Source: Pantoea eucrina
GTDB taxonomy: Bacteria > Pseudomonadota > Gammaproteobacteria > Enterobacterales > Enterobacteriaceae
NCBI RefSeq assembly: GCF_001691555.1
Contig: NZ_MAYN01000008.1
Span: 1,168,672-1,232,671, forward strand
Direction: 5' to 3'
DNA: 64,000 bases
Shown here: positions 16,807-26,505 of the stretch, piece after piece
Layout of the letters: every line of letters starts with the position of its first letter
Position numbering within the stretch: the first letter of the stretch is position 1
Notes under the pieces: generated by a model
Databases searched by the model: none
Told to the model about the DNA's origin: nothing
The model's input: the letters and a program-made list of their open reading frames with translations, nothing else
Translations under genes and position numbers: made by a program

Positions 16807-16834
16807 AAAAGGCAACGTTTACGTTGCCTTTTTC
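16807..16834 (+). terminator. Terminator of the psp-ycjXF operon
   Basis: AAGGCAACGT-TT-ACGTTGCCTT is followed by TTTCC. A strong stem with a short T-rich tail lies between ycjF and tyrR. Confidence 0.8.
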
Positions 16835-16981
16835 CTTTTATGGCGGCATAAGTGGCTTTTTTTTGCGCTGTGCAATCGCAAAACTGTGTCTGGCTGTCAA
16901 CTTTTCATGACACGGGCCTTCTGAGGGGCTGCAAGTTAGCGTATTATCTCTGAAATCAAAACCTGACTAAGGCTGACTGCC

Positions 16982-18547
16982 ATGCGTTTGGAAGTTTTTT
17001 GTCATGACCGAATCGGTCTGGCGCGTGAATTGCTCGACCTGCTGGTCGCCCGCAATATTGATTTACGCGGCATCGAAATTGCCCCCCAGGGCCGTATCTA
17101 TCTCAGCTTTTCTGCACTGGAGTTTGATGCTTTCAGCAGCCTGATGGCAGAAATCCGGCGCACGCCTGGCGTCACCGATGTCCGCACCGTGGCGTATTTG
17201 CCCTCTGAACGTGAGCATCGTGCACTCAGCGCGCTGCTGGTGGCCATGCCTGAGCCGGTATTCTCTATCGATCTTAAAGGTAAGATTGAGCTGGCTAACC
17301 CGGCGGCACAGCATCTGTTTGCGCTGGATGAACAGAAAATCCGCAATCACAGCGTGGCGTCACTGATTGGCGGCGTTAACTTTCAGCGCTGGCTGGAGAG
17401 CGAACGGGTGGAGGCACAGACCCAGCATGTCGTCATTCAGGGGCGTGATTTTCTGATGGAGGCGCGGCCTATTTACCTCGCAGACAGTGATGAGCAGGGC
17501 GATAATCCGGTGGGCGCAATGATCACGCTGAAGTCAACGGCGCGCATGGGACGTCAGCTGCAGAACCTCAGCGTTACCGATGAGTCTGAGTTTGATCACA
17601 TCGTGGCGGTGACGCCCAAAATGCGCCAGGTGGTTGAACAGGCGCGCAAGCTGGCAATGCATGATGCGCCGCTGCTCATTGTGGGCGATACCGGCACCGG
17701 CAAGGATATGCTGGCGCGCGCCTGCCACCTGCGCAGCGCGCGCGGTAAAAAACCGTTTCTTGCGCTGAATTGCGGCTCGATTCCGGACGACGTGGCGGAG
17801 AGCGAGCTGTTCGGCCACGCCGCCGGCGCCTATCCGAATGCGCTGGAAGGGAAAAAGGGCTTTTTTGAGCAGGCCAGCGGCGGCTCGGTGCTGCTGGACG
17901 AAATCGGTGAGATGTCGCCGCGTATGCAGACCAAGCTGCTGCGTTTTCTCAATGACGGTACCTTTCGCCGCGTCGGTGAAGATCATGAAGTGCATGTTGA
18001 TGTGCGGGTGATCTGCGCCACGCAGAAGAACCTGATTGAGATGGTACAGCGCGGGGAGTTCCGCGAAGACCTGTTTTACCGGCTCAATGTGCTGACGCTG
18101 AATCTGCCGCCGCTGCGTGAACGCCCGCTTGATATCCTGCCGCTGACAGAAATGTTTGTGGCGCGTTTTGCCGATGAGCAGGGAGTGCCGCGCCCGCGTC
18201 TTTCTCCGCAGTTACTTCCGTACCTGACGCGCTATAGCTGGCCGGGCAATGTCCGGCAGCTGAAAAACACGCTGTATCGGGCTATGACTCAGCTGGAAGG
18301 TTACGAGCTGCGTCCACAGGATATCGTGCTGCCGGAGCAGGCGCTGGATGTGTCGCTGGGTGAGGAAGCACTGGAGGGATCGCTGGATGATATTACCAGC
18401 CGCTTTGAGCGCTCGGTACTGACCCGGCTCTATCTCTCTTATCCCAGCACGCGTAAGCTGGCCAGACGTCTGGGCGTGTCACATACGGCAATCGCCAACA
18501 AACTGCGCGAATATGGGTTAGGGCAGAAGCGTGGAGAGAGTGAGTAG
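16982..18547 (+). CDS. tyrR: Aromatic amino-acid regulator TyrR
   Basis: TyrR senses Tyr, Phe and Trp and controls genes for their synthesis and uptake. The protein has 521 residues (E. coli 513). It contains an N-terminal ACT domain (MRLEVFCHDRIGLARELLDLL), a PAS domain (about 80-190), a central AAA+ domain with Walker A GDTGTGKD and Walker B GSVLLDE, and a C-terminal Fis-type helix-turn-helix (TRKLARRLGVSHTAIANKL). The sigma-54 loop GAFTGA is replaced by GAYPNALEG, as in other enteric TyrR proteins that act on sigma-70 promoters. It is monocistronic and ends at a bidirectional terminator shared with tpx. Confidence 0.96.
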   Translation: MRLEVFCHDRIGLARELLDLLVARNIDLRGIEIAPQGRIYLSFSALEFDAFSSLMAEIRRTPGVTDVRTVAYLPSEREHRALSALLVAMPEPVFSIDLKGKIELANPAAQHLFALDEQKIRNHSVASLIGGVNFQRWLESERVEAQTQHVVIQGRDFLMEARPIYLADSDEQGDNPVGAMITLKSTARMGRQLQNLSVTDESEFDHIVAVTPKMRQVVEQARKLAMHDAPLLIVGDTGTGKDMLARACHLRSARGKKPFLALNCGSIPDDVAESELFGHAAGAYPNALEGKKGFFEQASGGSVLLDEIGEMSPRMQTKLLRFLNDGTFRRVGEDHEVHVDVRVICATQKNLIEMVQRGEFREDLFYRLNVLTLNLPPLRERPLDILPLTEMFVARFADEQGVPRPRLSPQLLPYLTRYSWPGNVRQLKNTLYRAMTQLEGYELRPQDIVLPEQALDVSLGEEALEGSLDDITSRFERSVLTRLYLSYPSTRKLARRLGVSHTAIANKLREYGLGQKRGESE

Positions 18548-18570
18548 CTGGCATAGCGGGTCCTGAACCG

Positions 18571-18601
18571 AAAAAACCGTCCCTGACAGGACGGTTTTTT
18601 T
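18571..18601. terminator. Bidirectional terminator between tyrR and tpx
   Basis: AAAAAACCGTCC-CTGA-CAGGACGGTTTTTTT has an A-run on one side and a T-run on the other, so it can stop transcription from both convergent genes. Confidence 0.9.
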
Positions 18602-18610
18602 ACAGACTGA

Positions 18611-19114
18611 TTACTTCAGCGCGGCCAGCGCTGCATCGTAATCCGGCTCTTCAGTGATCTCATTGACCAGCTGGCTGTAAAGCACGTTATCATTCTCATC
18701 CAGCACCACTACTGCACGGGCGGTCAGGCCTTTTAACGGACCATCAGAGATCGCAACGCCATAATTTTCTTTGAACTCTGAACCGCGCATGGCAGAAAGC
18801 GTTACCACATTGGATACGTTCTCTGCGCCACAGAAGCGAGACTGAGCAAACGGCAGGTCAGCTGAGATGCAGAGCACAACGGTGTTGCTGGTATCACCAG
18901 AGCGCTCGTTGAACTTGCGAACCGAGGCGGCACAGACGCCGGTATCAATACTCGGGAAGATGTTCAGCACCTTACGCTTTCCGGCATAGTCCGCCAGCGA
19001 AACATCCGCCAGATCTTTAGTGACCAGGGTAAAAGGCTGCGCCTGTTCACCTGCCTGTGGAAAATGACCGGCGACCGGGACAGGATTACCCTGAAAGTGA
19101 ACGTTCTGTGACAT
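18611..19114 (-). CDS. tpx: Thiol peroxidase Tpx
   Basis: Tpx is an atypical two-Cys peroxiredoxin that reduces lipid and other hydroperoxides using thioredoxin. In the 167-residue protein the peroxidatic Cys lies in [15 protein letters not shown] (about Cys61) and the resolving Cys in [11 protein letters not shown] (about Cys95). Both are conserved, with the Thr and Arg of the active site. AAGGAG lies before the ATG. The gene is divergent from ycjG and convergent with tyrR, as in E. coli. Confidence 0.97.
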   Translation of the reverse strand: MSQNVHFQGNPVPVAGHFPQAGEQAQPFTLVTKDLADVSLADYAGKRKVLNIFPSIDTGVCAASVRKFNERSGDTSNTVVLCISADLPFAQSRFCGAENVSNVVTLSAMRGSEFKENYGVAISDGPLKGLTARAVVVLDENDNVLYSQLVNEITEEPDYDAALAALK

Positions 19115-19263
19115 ACAATCTCCTTTTTGAATGAAAAGTCAGCGCAGCGCGCGACTTCACGAAAACCGCTAAAGTTTATGCCATAATTTTTAGGGGTTTA
19201 CGATTACCTTTCTTGCAATAATCGCTCAGCTTCACATCAGGCGCACAATTTTAAGGTGTAATA

Positions 19264-20250
19264 ATGAGAACAGTGAAGAGTTATCCTGAAGCCTGGCCAC
19301 TGCATTCGCCGTTCGTTATCTCACGCGGCAGCCGTACTGAAGCGCAGGTTGTGGTGGTGGAAATTGAAGAAAACGGTATCAAAGGCACCGGAGAGGCGAC
19401 CCCCTATGCCCGTTATGGTGAGAGCGAGGCCTCCGTGCTGGCGCAGATTGCCGCTCAGCTGCCCGCGCTGCAGCAGGGCATGACCCGAAGCGCGCTGCAG
19501 CAGTCGATGCCGGCTGGCGCAGCGCGGAATGCTATTGATTGCGCGCTGTGGGATCTTGAACGTCAGCAGCAGCATCAGACGCTGGCCGCGCTGTGCGATC
19601 AACCGCTGGCCGGACAGGTTGCCACGGCGCGCACTATCGGTATCGATACGCCAGAGGCGATGGCCAGCAGCGCGCTGGCGCTGTGGCAGCACGGTGCAAA
19701 ACTGCTTAAAGTGAAAATGGATAACCATCTGATCAGTGAGCGGCTGGTGGCGATCCGCAGCGCGGTTCCCGACGCGACCCTGATTATCGACGCCAATGAG
19801 TCCTGGGAAGCCGAAGGGCTGGCGGCACGCTGTCAGCTGCTGGCGGATCTCAATATTGCAATGCTGGAGCAGCCACTGCCAGCCGGGCAGGATGCTGCGC
19901 TGGCAAACTTTGTCCATCCGCTGCCAATTTGCGCAGATGAGAGTTGTCATACGCGCGACAGCCTGGCCGGACTGGCCGGGCGTTATGAGATGATCAATAT
20001 CAAGCTGGATAAAACCGGCGGGCTGACCGAGGCGCTGGCGCTGGCAGCCGCAGCACGTGAACAGGGTTTTACGCTGATGCTGGGCTGTATGCTCTGCACC
20101 TCACGCGCTATCCGGGCCGCGCTGCCACTGGTTTCGCAGGCTGCCTTTGCCGATCTGGATGGCCCGACCTGGCTGGCAGCGGATGTCGATCCCGCACTCT
20201 CATTCAGCTACGGCAGCCTTAATCCGGCGCCTGCCAGCGCAGCAGATTAA
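19264..20250 (+). CDS. ycjG: L-Ala-D/L-Glu epimerase YcjG
   Basis: This is an enolase-superfamily enzyme of 328 residues that converts L-Ala-D-Glu from recycled murein peptides to L-Ala-L-Glu, so it can be cleaved and used. The catalytic lysine pair lies in LLKVKMDN, metal ligands in IIDANESW, MLEQPLP and ICADESCH, and the second-face lysine in NIKLDKTGG. An AAGGTG ribosome site precedes the ATG. It ends convergently inside mpaA (32-bp overlap), and with mpaA and mppA it forms a murein-peptide recycling group. Confidence 0.93.
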   Translation: MRTVKSYPEAWPLHSPFVISRGSRTEAQVVVVEIEENGIKGTGEATPYARYGESEASVLAQIAAQLPALQQGMTRSALQQSMPAGAARNAIDCALWDLERQQQHQTLAALCDQPLAGQVATARTIGIDTPEAMASSALALWQHGAKLLKVKMDNHLISERLVAIRSAVPDATLIIDANESWEAEGLAARCQLLADLNIAMLEQPLPAGQDAALANFVHPLPICADESCHTRDSLAGLAGRYEMINIKLDKTGGLTEALALAAAAREQGFTLMLGCMLCTSRAIRAALPLVSQAAFADLDGPTWLAADVDPALSFSYGSLNPAPASAAD

Positions 20251-20932
20251 TCATCGCCTCAAGATAGCGTTCGGTGGCCTCATCCACCGAAACAGGCGGC
20301 ATTTCAGCCGTGATGCAGAGTAGCCCGAGATCGGCGCACCAGCTGCCAAATGAACCCGGCGTGGCATACCCCACGCTGCTCACCACCGGCAAAGCGGTTT
20401 GCTCACCCAGCCAGCGCGCCAGCGCGCTGTGGTGGGGATCGTCAATACACGCCAGCGGTTCATGCCATGAAACCACCCAGCGCGGCTGCAGTTGATGGAT
20501 CAACTGACACAGTGCGCTGGTTTCGGGTTCGGAAGCGGGCTTCTCGCCGGTAGAGAGCACCACATCGCGTGCGTCAGCCGCACTGTTCCAGCGGTAGTGT
20601 GTCTCGCCCCGCTGCCAGTTAGCGGCGGGAAAGTTACGGTTGAGATCGACGCCGCGCGCATTGGCGCGCAGCCCGAGCTGACAGCCATCCGGATTCACGG
20701 CCAGAATCACATGATGGCGGCACAGAGAGGCGGGCAGCGTCCGCAGCGCGGCGGAAAGCGTGGCGATCGCGGCGTTCTCATCGCCGTGAGTACCGGCAAT
20801 AATCAGTCCGCTCTCCTGGTCAGCGGCCTGCGCCGGAAACCAGAGCAGCGGGGCGCCGAGCACCGAACGGCCATACTGCTGCCAGACCGCATCAAGCTGA
20901 CCGCGCTGCGGACGCGGGTGATGAAATGACAT
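20219..20932 (-). CDS. mpaA: Murein tripeptide amidase MpaA
   Basis: This M14-family zinc carboxypeptidase removes diaminopimelate from the tripeptide L-Ala-D-Glu-mDap in the cytoplasm. I chose ATG 20932 (237 residues) because GGAG lies just upstream; a longer frame runs to 21010. Zinc ligands sit in AGTHGDENAA (His and Glu) and WVVSWHEPL (His). The substrate Arg region ANARGVDLNRNFPA and the ITAEMPP segment are typical. Its 3' end overlaps ycjG by 32 bp, so the two transcripts are antisense at their ends. Confidence 0.94.
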   Translation of the reverse strand: MSFHHPRPQRGQLDAVWQQYGRSVLGAPLLWFPAQAADQESGLIIAGTHGDENAAIATLSAALRTLPASLCRHHVILAVNPDGCQLGLRANARGVDLNRNFPAANWQRGETHYRWNSAADARDVVLSTGEKPASEPETSALCQLIHQLQPRWVVSWHEPLACIDDPHHSALARWLGEQTALPVVSSVGYATPGSFGSWCADLGLLCITAEMPPVSVDEATERYLEAMINLLRWQAPD

Positions 20933-21114
20933 ATCAGGCTCTCCTGTGAGCGGCTCTGCAAACGAGCGGGGCGCGGGTGTATCGGGCACTACACTAACGG
21001 TAAACAGCAAACCGGGAAATAGCTACATACCCATCAGTAATTTGCGTTACAGTTGCCGGAGTTGCTGGCGACATTACGCACTTCAGGTCGCCCTTTTTCT
21101 GTTAAGGAGTGATG

Positions 21115-22734
21115 ATGAAGTCTCTGTTTTGCCTTTCAGCGCTGGCGCTGGTCGTCAGCAGCACATTTTTTCCGGCTGTCGCTGCCGATGTACCGGCGGG
21201 CGCGCAGCTCGCCAGCCAGCAGACGATTGTTCGTCACATTAAAGATGAACCCGCCTCGCTTGATCCGATGAAAGCCGTAGGGCTGCCGGAGATTCAGGTC
21301 ATGCGCGATCTGTTTGAGGGCCTCACCAGTCAGGATGCCAAAGGCCAGATTGTGCCCGGCGTGGCAGAGAGCTGGAGCAGTACCGACAATAAAATCTGGC
21401 TATTTACCTTGCGTAAAGACGCACGCTGGTCAGATGGCAGTCCGGTTACCGCCCAGGATTTTGTCTACAGCTGGCAGCGCCTGGTTGATCCGAAAAACAG
21501 CTCACCCTTTGCCTGGTTTGCTGCGCTGAGTGGTATTGAGAATGCAGAAGCGATTACCAAAGGCAGCATGAATCCGGATAAGCTGGGCGTAATGGCCACC
21601 GATGCCACGCATCTTAAAGTGACGCTGTCACGGCCGGTACCGTGGCTGCCAGCTATGATGGCCAACGCCGCGCTGTTTCCCGTACCACAAAACGTTATCA
21701 AGGCCGAAGGTGAAACCTGGACCGCCCCGGGCAAGCTGGTGGGAAACGGTGCCTATCAGTTGCAGTCGCGGGTCGTAAACGAAAAAATCGTGCTGGTGCG
21801 CAATAAACACTACTGGGATGACAAACATTCGGTTCTGACGCAGGTGACGTTTCTGCCCATCAACGAAGAGTCCAGCGCCACTAAGCGCTACCGTGCCGGG
21901 GATATCGATATCACCGAATCGTTCCCGAAAAACATGTATTCGCTGCTGAAAAAGAGCCTGCCGGGCGAGGTTTATACGCCAGACCAGCTGGGGACCTATT
22001 ACTACGCCTTCAATACGCAGAAAGGCCCCACGGCCGATGTGCGCGTGCGTAAAGCGCTATCGTGGAGTATCGATCGCCGCATTATCGCAGAGAAGGTGCT
22101 GGGCACCGGCGAAAAGCCGGCATGGCATTTTTCGCCCGATGTGACGGCCGGGTTTACGCCGCAGCAGAGCTATCTGCAGCAGCATAGCCAGCAGGAGCTG
22201 AATGCGCAGGCAAAAGCGCTGCTCGCGTCAGCGGGTTTCGGTCCGGCTAAGCCGCTGCATCTGACGCTGCTCTACAACACCTCAGAGAGCCACCAGAAAA
22301 TTGCTATCGCTGTCGCCTCTATGTGGAAAAAGAATCTGGGGGCAGACGTCACGCTGCAGAACCAGGAGTGGAAAACTTACATCGACAGCCGCAATAGCGG
22401 GAATTTTGATGTGATCCGCGCCTCATGGATCGGGGATTACAACGAACCTTCTACTTTCCTCAGTCTGCTGACGGCCAGCCACAGCGGGAATATTGCGCGT
22501 TTCAACAATGCGGAGTATGACGCGGTGCTGGCGAAAGCGCGTACCGATACCAGCGTGCAGGCGCGCAACGCGGATTACAATAAAGCGGAGCAGATCATTG
22601 CCGACCAGGCACCCATTGCCCCGCTCTATCAATATACAAACGGCCGCCTGATCAAACCCTGGGTGAAAGGATATCCCATTACAAATCCGGAAGATGTGGC
22701 TTACAGCCGCGAACTGTGGATTGAAAAACACTGA
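21115..22734 (+). CDS. mppA: Murein tripeptide-binding periplasmic protein MppA
   Basis: This OppA-like binding protein captures L-Ala-D-Glu-mDap and hands it to the Opp permease. From ATG 21115 (AAGGAG at 21104-21109; GTG 21109 and ATG 21112 are alternatives) the product has 539 residues: a signal peptide (MKSLFCLSALALVVSS, cleavage near VAA-DV), then TIVRHIKDEPASLDPMKAVG, the SBP_bac_5 landmark, and LYQYTNGRLIKPWVKGYP near the end. It is divergent from mpaA, and the two plus ycjG make a complete murein-peptide salvage set. Confidence 0.93.
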   Translation: MKSLFCLSALALVVSSTFFPAVAADVPAGAQLASQQTIVRHIKDEPASLDPMKAVGLPEIQVMRDLFEGLTSQDAKGQIVPGVAESWSSTDNKIWLFTLRKDARWSDGSPVTAQDFVYSWQRLVDPKNSSPFAWFAALSGIENAEAITKGSMNPDKLGVMATDATHLKVTLSRPVPWLPAMMANAALFPVPQNVIKAEGETWTAPGKLVGNGAYQLQSRVVNEKIVLVRNKHYWDDKHSVLTQVTFLPINEESSATKRYRAGDIDITESFPKNMYSLLKKSLPGEVYTPDQLGTYYYAFNTQKGPTADVRVRKALSWSIDRRIIAEKVLGTGEKPAWHFSPDVTAGFTPQQSYLQQHSQQELNAQAKALLASAGFGPAKPLHLTLLYNTSESHQKIAIAVASMWKKNLGADVTLQNQEWKTYIDSRNSGNFDVIRASWIGDYNEPSTFLSLLTASHSGNIARFNNAEYDAVLAKARTDTSVQARNADYNKAEQIIADQAPIAPLYQYTNGRLIKPWVKGYPITNPEDVAYSRELWIEKH

Positions 22735-22829
22735 GTAGTTTGCGTCACGTTTGCATACACCGGCGCGATTGCAACTGAAAGGCGTCGCGCTAGACTGTAG
22801 CGTACTGATTCAGGACGTGGAGTGGGGAC

Positions 22830-23813
22830 GTGAACGTCATCGAAGGGAAAGCATTACAGGTATCAGATGCCATTATTGCCTGTCAGTTTGATGGCAAAGG
22901 TGGCGTTATCGCTATTGAAGATAACGACATTATTCATTGCGAGCGCCACTGCTGGCTGCATCTTAATTACGCGCAGCGTCAGAGCGCAGAGTGGCTGCAG
23001 AACACGCCGCTGATCCCGGACGCCGTGCGCGATGCGCTGGCAGGTGACAGCATGCGGCCACGCGTTACACGGCTTGGCGACGGGTTTATGATTGTGCTGC
23101 GCAGCGTTAACCACAACGCCGATTCGCGTCCCGATCAGCTGGTGGCGATGCGCGTATTCATTAATGACAAACTGATCGTCTCTACGCGCCGTCGTAAAGT
23201 CAACGCGATAGATGAGGTGCTCAATGAGCTGCAGCATGGCAATGGTCCGGTAGATGGCGGCAGCTGGCTGGTGGATGTCTGCGACGCGCTGACCGATCAC
23301 GCCAGCGAATTTATTGAAGATATGCATGACAAAATCATTGAGCTGGAAGATGCGTTGATGGATCAGCAGGTACCGGCCCGGGGCGAACTGGCGCTGCTGC
23401 GCAAGCAGCTGATCGTCATGCGACGCTATATGGCACCGCAGCGCGACGTCTATGCGCGACTGGCAAGTGAGAAACTTCCGTGGATGAGCGATGACGACCG
23501 GCGTCGCATGCAGGATGTGGCGGACCGTCTGGGGCGCGGGCTGGACGATCTCAACGCAGGCGTCGCGCGCACCGGCATTCTGGCAGATGAGGTGGCTTCG
23601 CTGCTGGCGGAGTCAATGAACCGCCGGACTTATACCATGTCGCTGATGGCGATGATTTTTCTGCCAGCGACCTTTCTTACCGGGCTGTTTGGCGTCAACC
23701 TGGGGGGTATTCCGGGCGGCAACTGGCAGCACGGTTTTCTGCTGTTTTGTCTGATCCTGCTGCTGATGGTGGGTGGCGTGGCGGTATGGCTGAAAAAACG
23801 CAACTGGCTGTAG
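22830..23813 (+). CDS. zntB: Zinc transporter ZntB
   Basis: ZntB is a CorA-superfamily inner-membrane transporter that moves Zn2+ with protons. The protein has 327 residues (as in E. coli), a large N-terminal cytoplasmic funnel domain, and two C-terminal membrane helices separated by the GVN signature loop ([15 protein letters not shown]), which replaces GMN of CorA. The start is GTG 22830 with GGAG upstream; the same length as E. coli supports this. The E. coli neighbour arrangement zntB-fnrS is kept. Confidence 0.95.
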   Translation: MNVIEGKALQVSDAIIACQFDGKGGVIAIEDNDIIHCERHCWLHLNYAQRQSAEWLQNTPLIPDAVRDALAGDSMRPRVTRLGDGFMIVLRSVNHNADSRPDQLVAMRVFINDKLIVSTRRRKVNAIDEVLNELQHGNGPVDGGSWLVDVCDALTDHASEFIEDMHDKIIELEDALMDQQVPARGELALLRKQLIVMRRYMAPQRDVYARLASEKLPWMSDDDRRRMQDVADRLGRGLDDLNAGVARTGILADEVASLLAESMNRRTYTMSLMAMIFLPATFLTGLFGVNLGGIPGGNWQHGFLLFCLILLLMVGGVAVWLKKRNWL

Positions 23814-23829
23814 CAAAAGCGGGAAAAAG

Positions 23830-23843
23830 CTGATCGACATCAA
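23830..23843 (+). promoter_or_regulatory. FNR site of the fnrS promoter
   Basis: CTGAT-CGAC-ATCAA matches the FNR consensus TTGAT-N4-ATCAA at 9 of 10 bases. Its centre is about 42 bp before the predicted fnrS start (23879), the class II activation distance. No good -10 is obvious (CACACT at 23866-23871), consistent with dependence on FNR. Confidence 0.88.
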
Positions 23844-23878
23844 TTCACCTCACAGAAAATCGCGGCACACTCTCTTTC

Positions 23879-23998
23879 GCAGGTGAATGCAACGTCAGGC
23901 GATGGGCGTTGTACTCCATATTGTCTTACTTCCTGTTTGTGAATAACTGCATAGCGCAGTTAATTCCTCTGACACCGGCCTTCGGGCCGGTTTTTTTT
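23879..23998 (+). ncRNA. fnrS: FNR-induced small RNA FnrS
   Basis: The sequence GCAGGTGAATGCAACGTCA at the 5' end, GCGATGGGCGTTG, and CTCCATATTGTCTTACTTCC in the middle match E. coli FnrS nearly base for base. It ends in the stem CCGGCC-TTC-GGGCCGG with an eight-T tail. FnrS is made without oxygen and represses aerobic metabolism and oxidative-stress mRNAs with Hfq. The locus next to zntB is the same as in E. coli, and the upstream FNR box is conserved. Confidence 0.96.
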
Positions 23999-24060
23999 AT
24001 ACTGGCTTGTTCAGCAAAGCTTTCCTACGCTTACAGTACGTTCCGCTACAGGAGAAAGCG

Positions 24061-24207
24061 ATGCAAGCTATCCACGCCAGTGAACCGATCCCAACCGACC
24101 CGGTGCCCATTCCGGAGCCTGTTCCGCAACCGCAGCCCATTCCGGAGCCGGAGCCGCCGCACGATCCTGACGTTCCCCCCATCAGCGATCCGCCGCCGCA
24201 TCAATAA
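24061..24207 (+). CDS. Proline-rich small protein, 48 residues
   Basis: ATG 24061 follows AGGAGAAAGCG, a strong ribosome site; a longer in-frame start at 24007 lacks one. The product MQAIHASEPIPTDPVPIPE and onward is about 40% proline with acidic and Pro-X-Pro repeats (PVPQPQPIPEPEPPHDP) and no membrane segment or signal. Such sequences form an extended polyproline helix. It lies between the fnrS terminator and a bidirectional terminator, so it is a compact one-gene unit. I recognise no family. The Pro-rich run should stall ribosomes and need EF-P where PPP-like motifs occur (DPPPHQ at the end). Confidence 0.6.
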   Translation: MQAIHASEPIPTDPVPIPEPVPQPQPIPEPEPPHDPDVPPISDPPPHQ

Positions 24208-24246
24208 AAAAAGGCGCGTCCCCCCGGGGATGCGCCTTTTTATTTT
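24208..24246. terminator. Bidirectional terminator between the Pro-rich gene and ttcA
   Basis: AAAAAAAGGCGCGTCC and its near-complement GGATGCGCCTTTTTATTTTT flank a CCCCGG loop. A and T runs on both sides allow it to serve both strands. Confidence 0.88.
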
Positions 24247-24255
24247 TTAGCAGAA

Positions 24256-25191
24256 CTACTTAATCTCTAATACATCCAGTCGCAGTTCCGCAGGGGCTGC
24301 TGCATCCTCTTCCGGCTGCCAGCCTGCCGGCTGCACCGGCAGCGTCTCGCGATCAAAGCCGATATCGCCACCATCAACCACCTCATCACCATGGCGGATG
24401 CCTTTGAAATCGAACAGGCTGATATCTGCCATATGCGACGGCACAATGTTCTGCATCGCGCTGAACATGGTTTCAATACGACCCGGAAACCGTTTGTCCC
24501 AGTCGCGTAGCATATCAGCCACCACCTGACGCTGCAGGTTGGGCTGAGAGCCGCACAGGTTGCAGGGGATGATCGGGTACTGGCGCGCTTCAGCAAAGCG
24601 AATAATGTCTTTTTCGCGACAGTAGGCGAGAGGGCGAATCACAATATGCTTGCCATCATCGCTCATCAGCTTGGGCGGCATGCCTTTCATTTTGCCGCCG
24701 TAGAACATATTGAGAAACAGCGTCTGCAGAATATCGTCGCGATGATGCCCGAGCGCTATTTTAGTACAGCCCAGTTCGCTGGCGGTACGATAGAGAATAC
24801 CGCGGCGCAGGCGCGAGCAGAGTGAGCAGGTGGTTTTGCCTTCCGGGATCTTCTCTTTAACAATGGAGTAAGTATCTTCGGTGACAATTTTATACTCAAC
24901 GCCCAGCGTCTCAAGGTAAGCGGGCAGAATATGCGCCGGAAAGCCGGGCTGCTTCTGATCGAGATTGACCGCCACCAGCGAAAAATTCACTGGCGCACTC
25001 TGCTGCAGATTGCGCAGGATCTCCAGCATGGTATAGCTGTCTTTACCGCCTGAAAGACATACCATGATGCGGTCGCCTTCCTCAATCATGTTGAAGTCAG
25101 CAATCGCTTCGCCGACATTGCGGCGCAGGCGCTTCTGCAGTTTATTTAAGTTGTATTGCTCTTTTTTGGTTACGTCTTGATTTTCTGACAT
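24256..25191 (-). CDS. ttcA: tRNA 2-thiocytidine synthetase TtcA
   Basis: TtcA thiolates cytidine 32 in tRNA, using ATP and an iron-sulfur cluster. ATG 25191 gives 311 residues, as in E. coli; an upstream frame to 25338 is judged spurious. The PP-loop is [12 protein letters not shown]. Cluster cysteines are in [12 protein letters not shown] and [11 protein letters not shown], and the [12 protein letters not shown] stretch is typical. In E. coli the gene is also near zntB/fnrS. It is monocistronic, with a terminator immediately downstream. Confidence 0.95.
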   Translation of the reverse strand: MSENQDVTKKEQYNLNKLQKRLRRNVGEAIADFNMIEEGDRIMVCLSGGKDSYTMLEILRNLQQSAPVNFSLVAVNLDQKQPGFPAHILPAYLETLGVEYKIVTEDTYSIVKEKIPEGKTTCSLCSRLRRGILYRTASELGCTKIALGHHRDDILQTLFLNMFYGGKMKGMPPKLMSDDGKHIVIRPLAYCREKDIIRFAEARQYPIIPCNLCGSQPNLQRQVVADMLRDWDKRFPGRIETMFSAMQNIVPSHMADISLFDFKGIRHGDEVVDGGDIGFDRETLPVQPAGWQPEEDAAAPAELRLDVLEIK

Positions 25192-25371
25192 TATTTTCAC
25201 GCTTGAGAGTGCCGGCGAACAGAACAGGCGACTGAAATCCGCATCGGCGGTCATAAACCTGTAGTTATGGGTGCGTATGGTACGGATTGCGCGCGCGAAT
25301 ACCAGCCTCGCGTGAGCGCTTTTCTTCGGTTGCCGCATCCGTGGCTAATTTATCGTCCTGAATCGGCGCCT

Positions 25372-26028
25372 CTACACCATCTCCAGTGACTGGACGCCTT
25401 TAATATCCATGACTTTCTCATACAGGCTGTGGCGCGGTGACCGGCGGGAGAGCGTGACTTCCACGCTGAGTTCACACAGGCCGCTCTCTTCATCACGATT
25501 AACCACCGCAATATGCCCGTAGCGGATCCCTTCGCGTTGCAGCACCAGCAAAACCAGCGGGACGCTTTTGGCCTTCAGATGCACAATCAGCGTGTGATGA
25601 CGGCCAATCAGCCAGTGACTGAGACGACGAAAAACCTCCAGCACCACCAGCGCCAGCAGCGTGCCATAAATGCCAATCTCATACATGCCGCTGCCGATAA
25701 CCAGACCGATAGCGGCAGTGACCCACAAACCTGCTGCGGTCGTAAGGCCTTTCACAATCTGCTTCTGAATAATGATGGTCCCGGCCCCGAGAAAGCCCAT
25801 GCCGCTGACCACCTGCGCTGCGATGCGGCTGGGATCAAGGCCAACATGGTCGCTGTTAAGCATATCGGCAAAGCCATATTTCGAGACCAGCATAAACAGG
25901 GCGCTGCCGATCCCCACCAGAATATGGGTACGCAGACCGGCTTCTTTTGCCCGCATCTGACGCTCAAGCCCGATAAGCCCGCCAAGGATGCCGGCCAGCG
26001 CGATGCGTAACAGCATATCGGTTAACAT
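25372..26028 (-). CDS. MgtC/SapB-family inner-membrane protein
   Basis: ATG 26028 with GAGGA upstream gives 218 residues. The N-terminal half has about five membrane segments with the family signature [29 protein letters not shown] and [11 protein letters not shown]. The C-terminal half (about 145-218) is an ACT-like cytoplasmic domain. MgtC proteins help growth in low Mg2+ and, in pathogens, survival in macrophages, but many family members are housekeeping proteins with unknown roles. This one resembles the general YhiD/SapB branch rather than Salmonella MgtC by length. It lies between ttcA and ydbJ with no visible Mg2+-responsive leader. Confidence 0.85.
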   Translation of the reverse strand: MLTDMLLRIALAGILGGLIGLERQMRAKEAGLRTHILVGIGSALFMLVSKYGFADMLNSDHVGLDPSRIAAQVVSGMGFLGAGTIIIQKQIVKGLTTAAGLWVTAAIGLVIGSGMYEIGIYGTLLALVVLEVFRRLSHWLIGRHHTLIVHLKAKSVPLVLLVLQREGIRYGHIAVVNRDEESGLCELSVEVTLSRRSPRHSLYEKVMDIKGVQSLEMV

Positions 26029-26217
26029 AATGTCCTCTGAGCAATTGAAATAACGCATTATTTTAGAAGATAACCGGAAAAAATCGTCTCTTCAGGATAA
26101 TTCTGCTTGCAATGAAAGGTCTGAAATTTTGTAAAAAGCTATGTCCGCTCTCGATTCACAGCAGAGGCTGTCATATGCTGTGAACACTTTTCATCCCCTG
26201 TTTCCGGAGCCCGACTA

Positions 26218-26490
26218 ATGAAAGCTGCCTCTTTACTGCTGGCTGGTGCAGCACTATTGCTGTCTGCCTGCAGCAGTCCCAGTGATAACGAACCGCCGCA
26301 ACAGGCGACTGCAGCCCACGTTCAGCCGCATGTGGTCATGTCCGCGATGGCAGAAAGCAGCTGCAGCGGTGCCGGAGGCACGCTGGCATTTTCCCGGCAG
26401 CTGGATGGTTCACGCGTCGGCATGTGTCAGCTGGCAAACGGTCGCCGCTGTGATGAACAGGCGCTGATGGGTGGGGCATGCGCCCGCTGA
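26218..26490 (+). CDS. ydbJ: DUF333 lipoprotein YdbJ
   Basis: The 90-residue protein has a lipoprotein signal (MKAASLLLAGAALLLSAC, lipobox LSAC) and a C-terminal DUF333 motif: GGTLAFSRQLDGSRVGMCQLANGRRCDEQALMGGAC, with its four Cys-containing positions. The function is unknown, probably an outer-membrane lipoprotein. In E. coli ydbJ is near hslJ and ldhA. Here hslJ is missing and ydbJ lies directly beside ldhA, convergent with it. The ATG lacks a strong ribosome site, though a purine-rich GGAG lies upstream at a fair distance. Confidence 0.85.
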   Translation: MKAASLLLAGAALLLSACSSPSDNEPPQQATAAHVQPHVVMSAMAESSCSGAGGTLAFSRQLDGSRVGMCQLANGRRCDEQALMGGACAR

Positions 26491-26505
26491 TGCGGGCGCC
26501 ACGTT

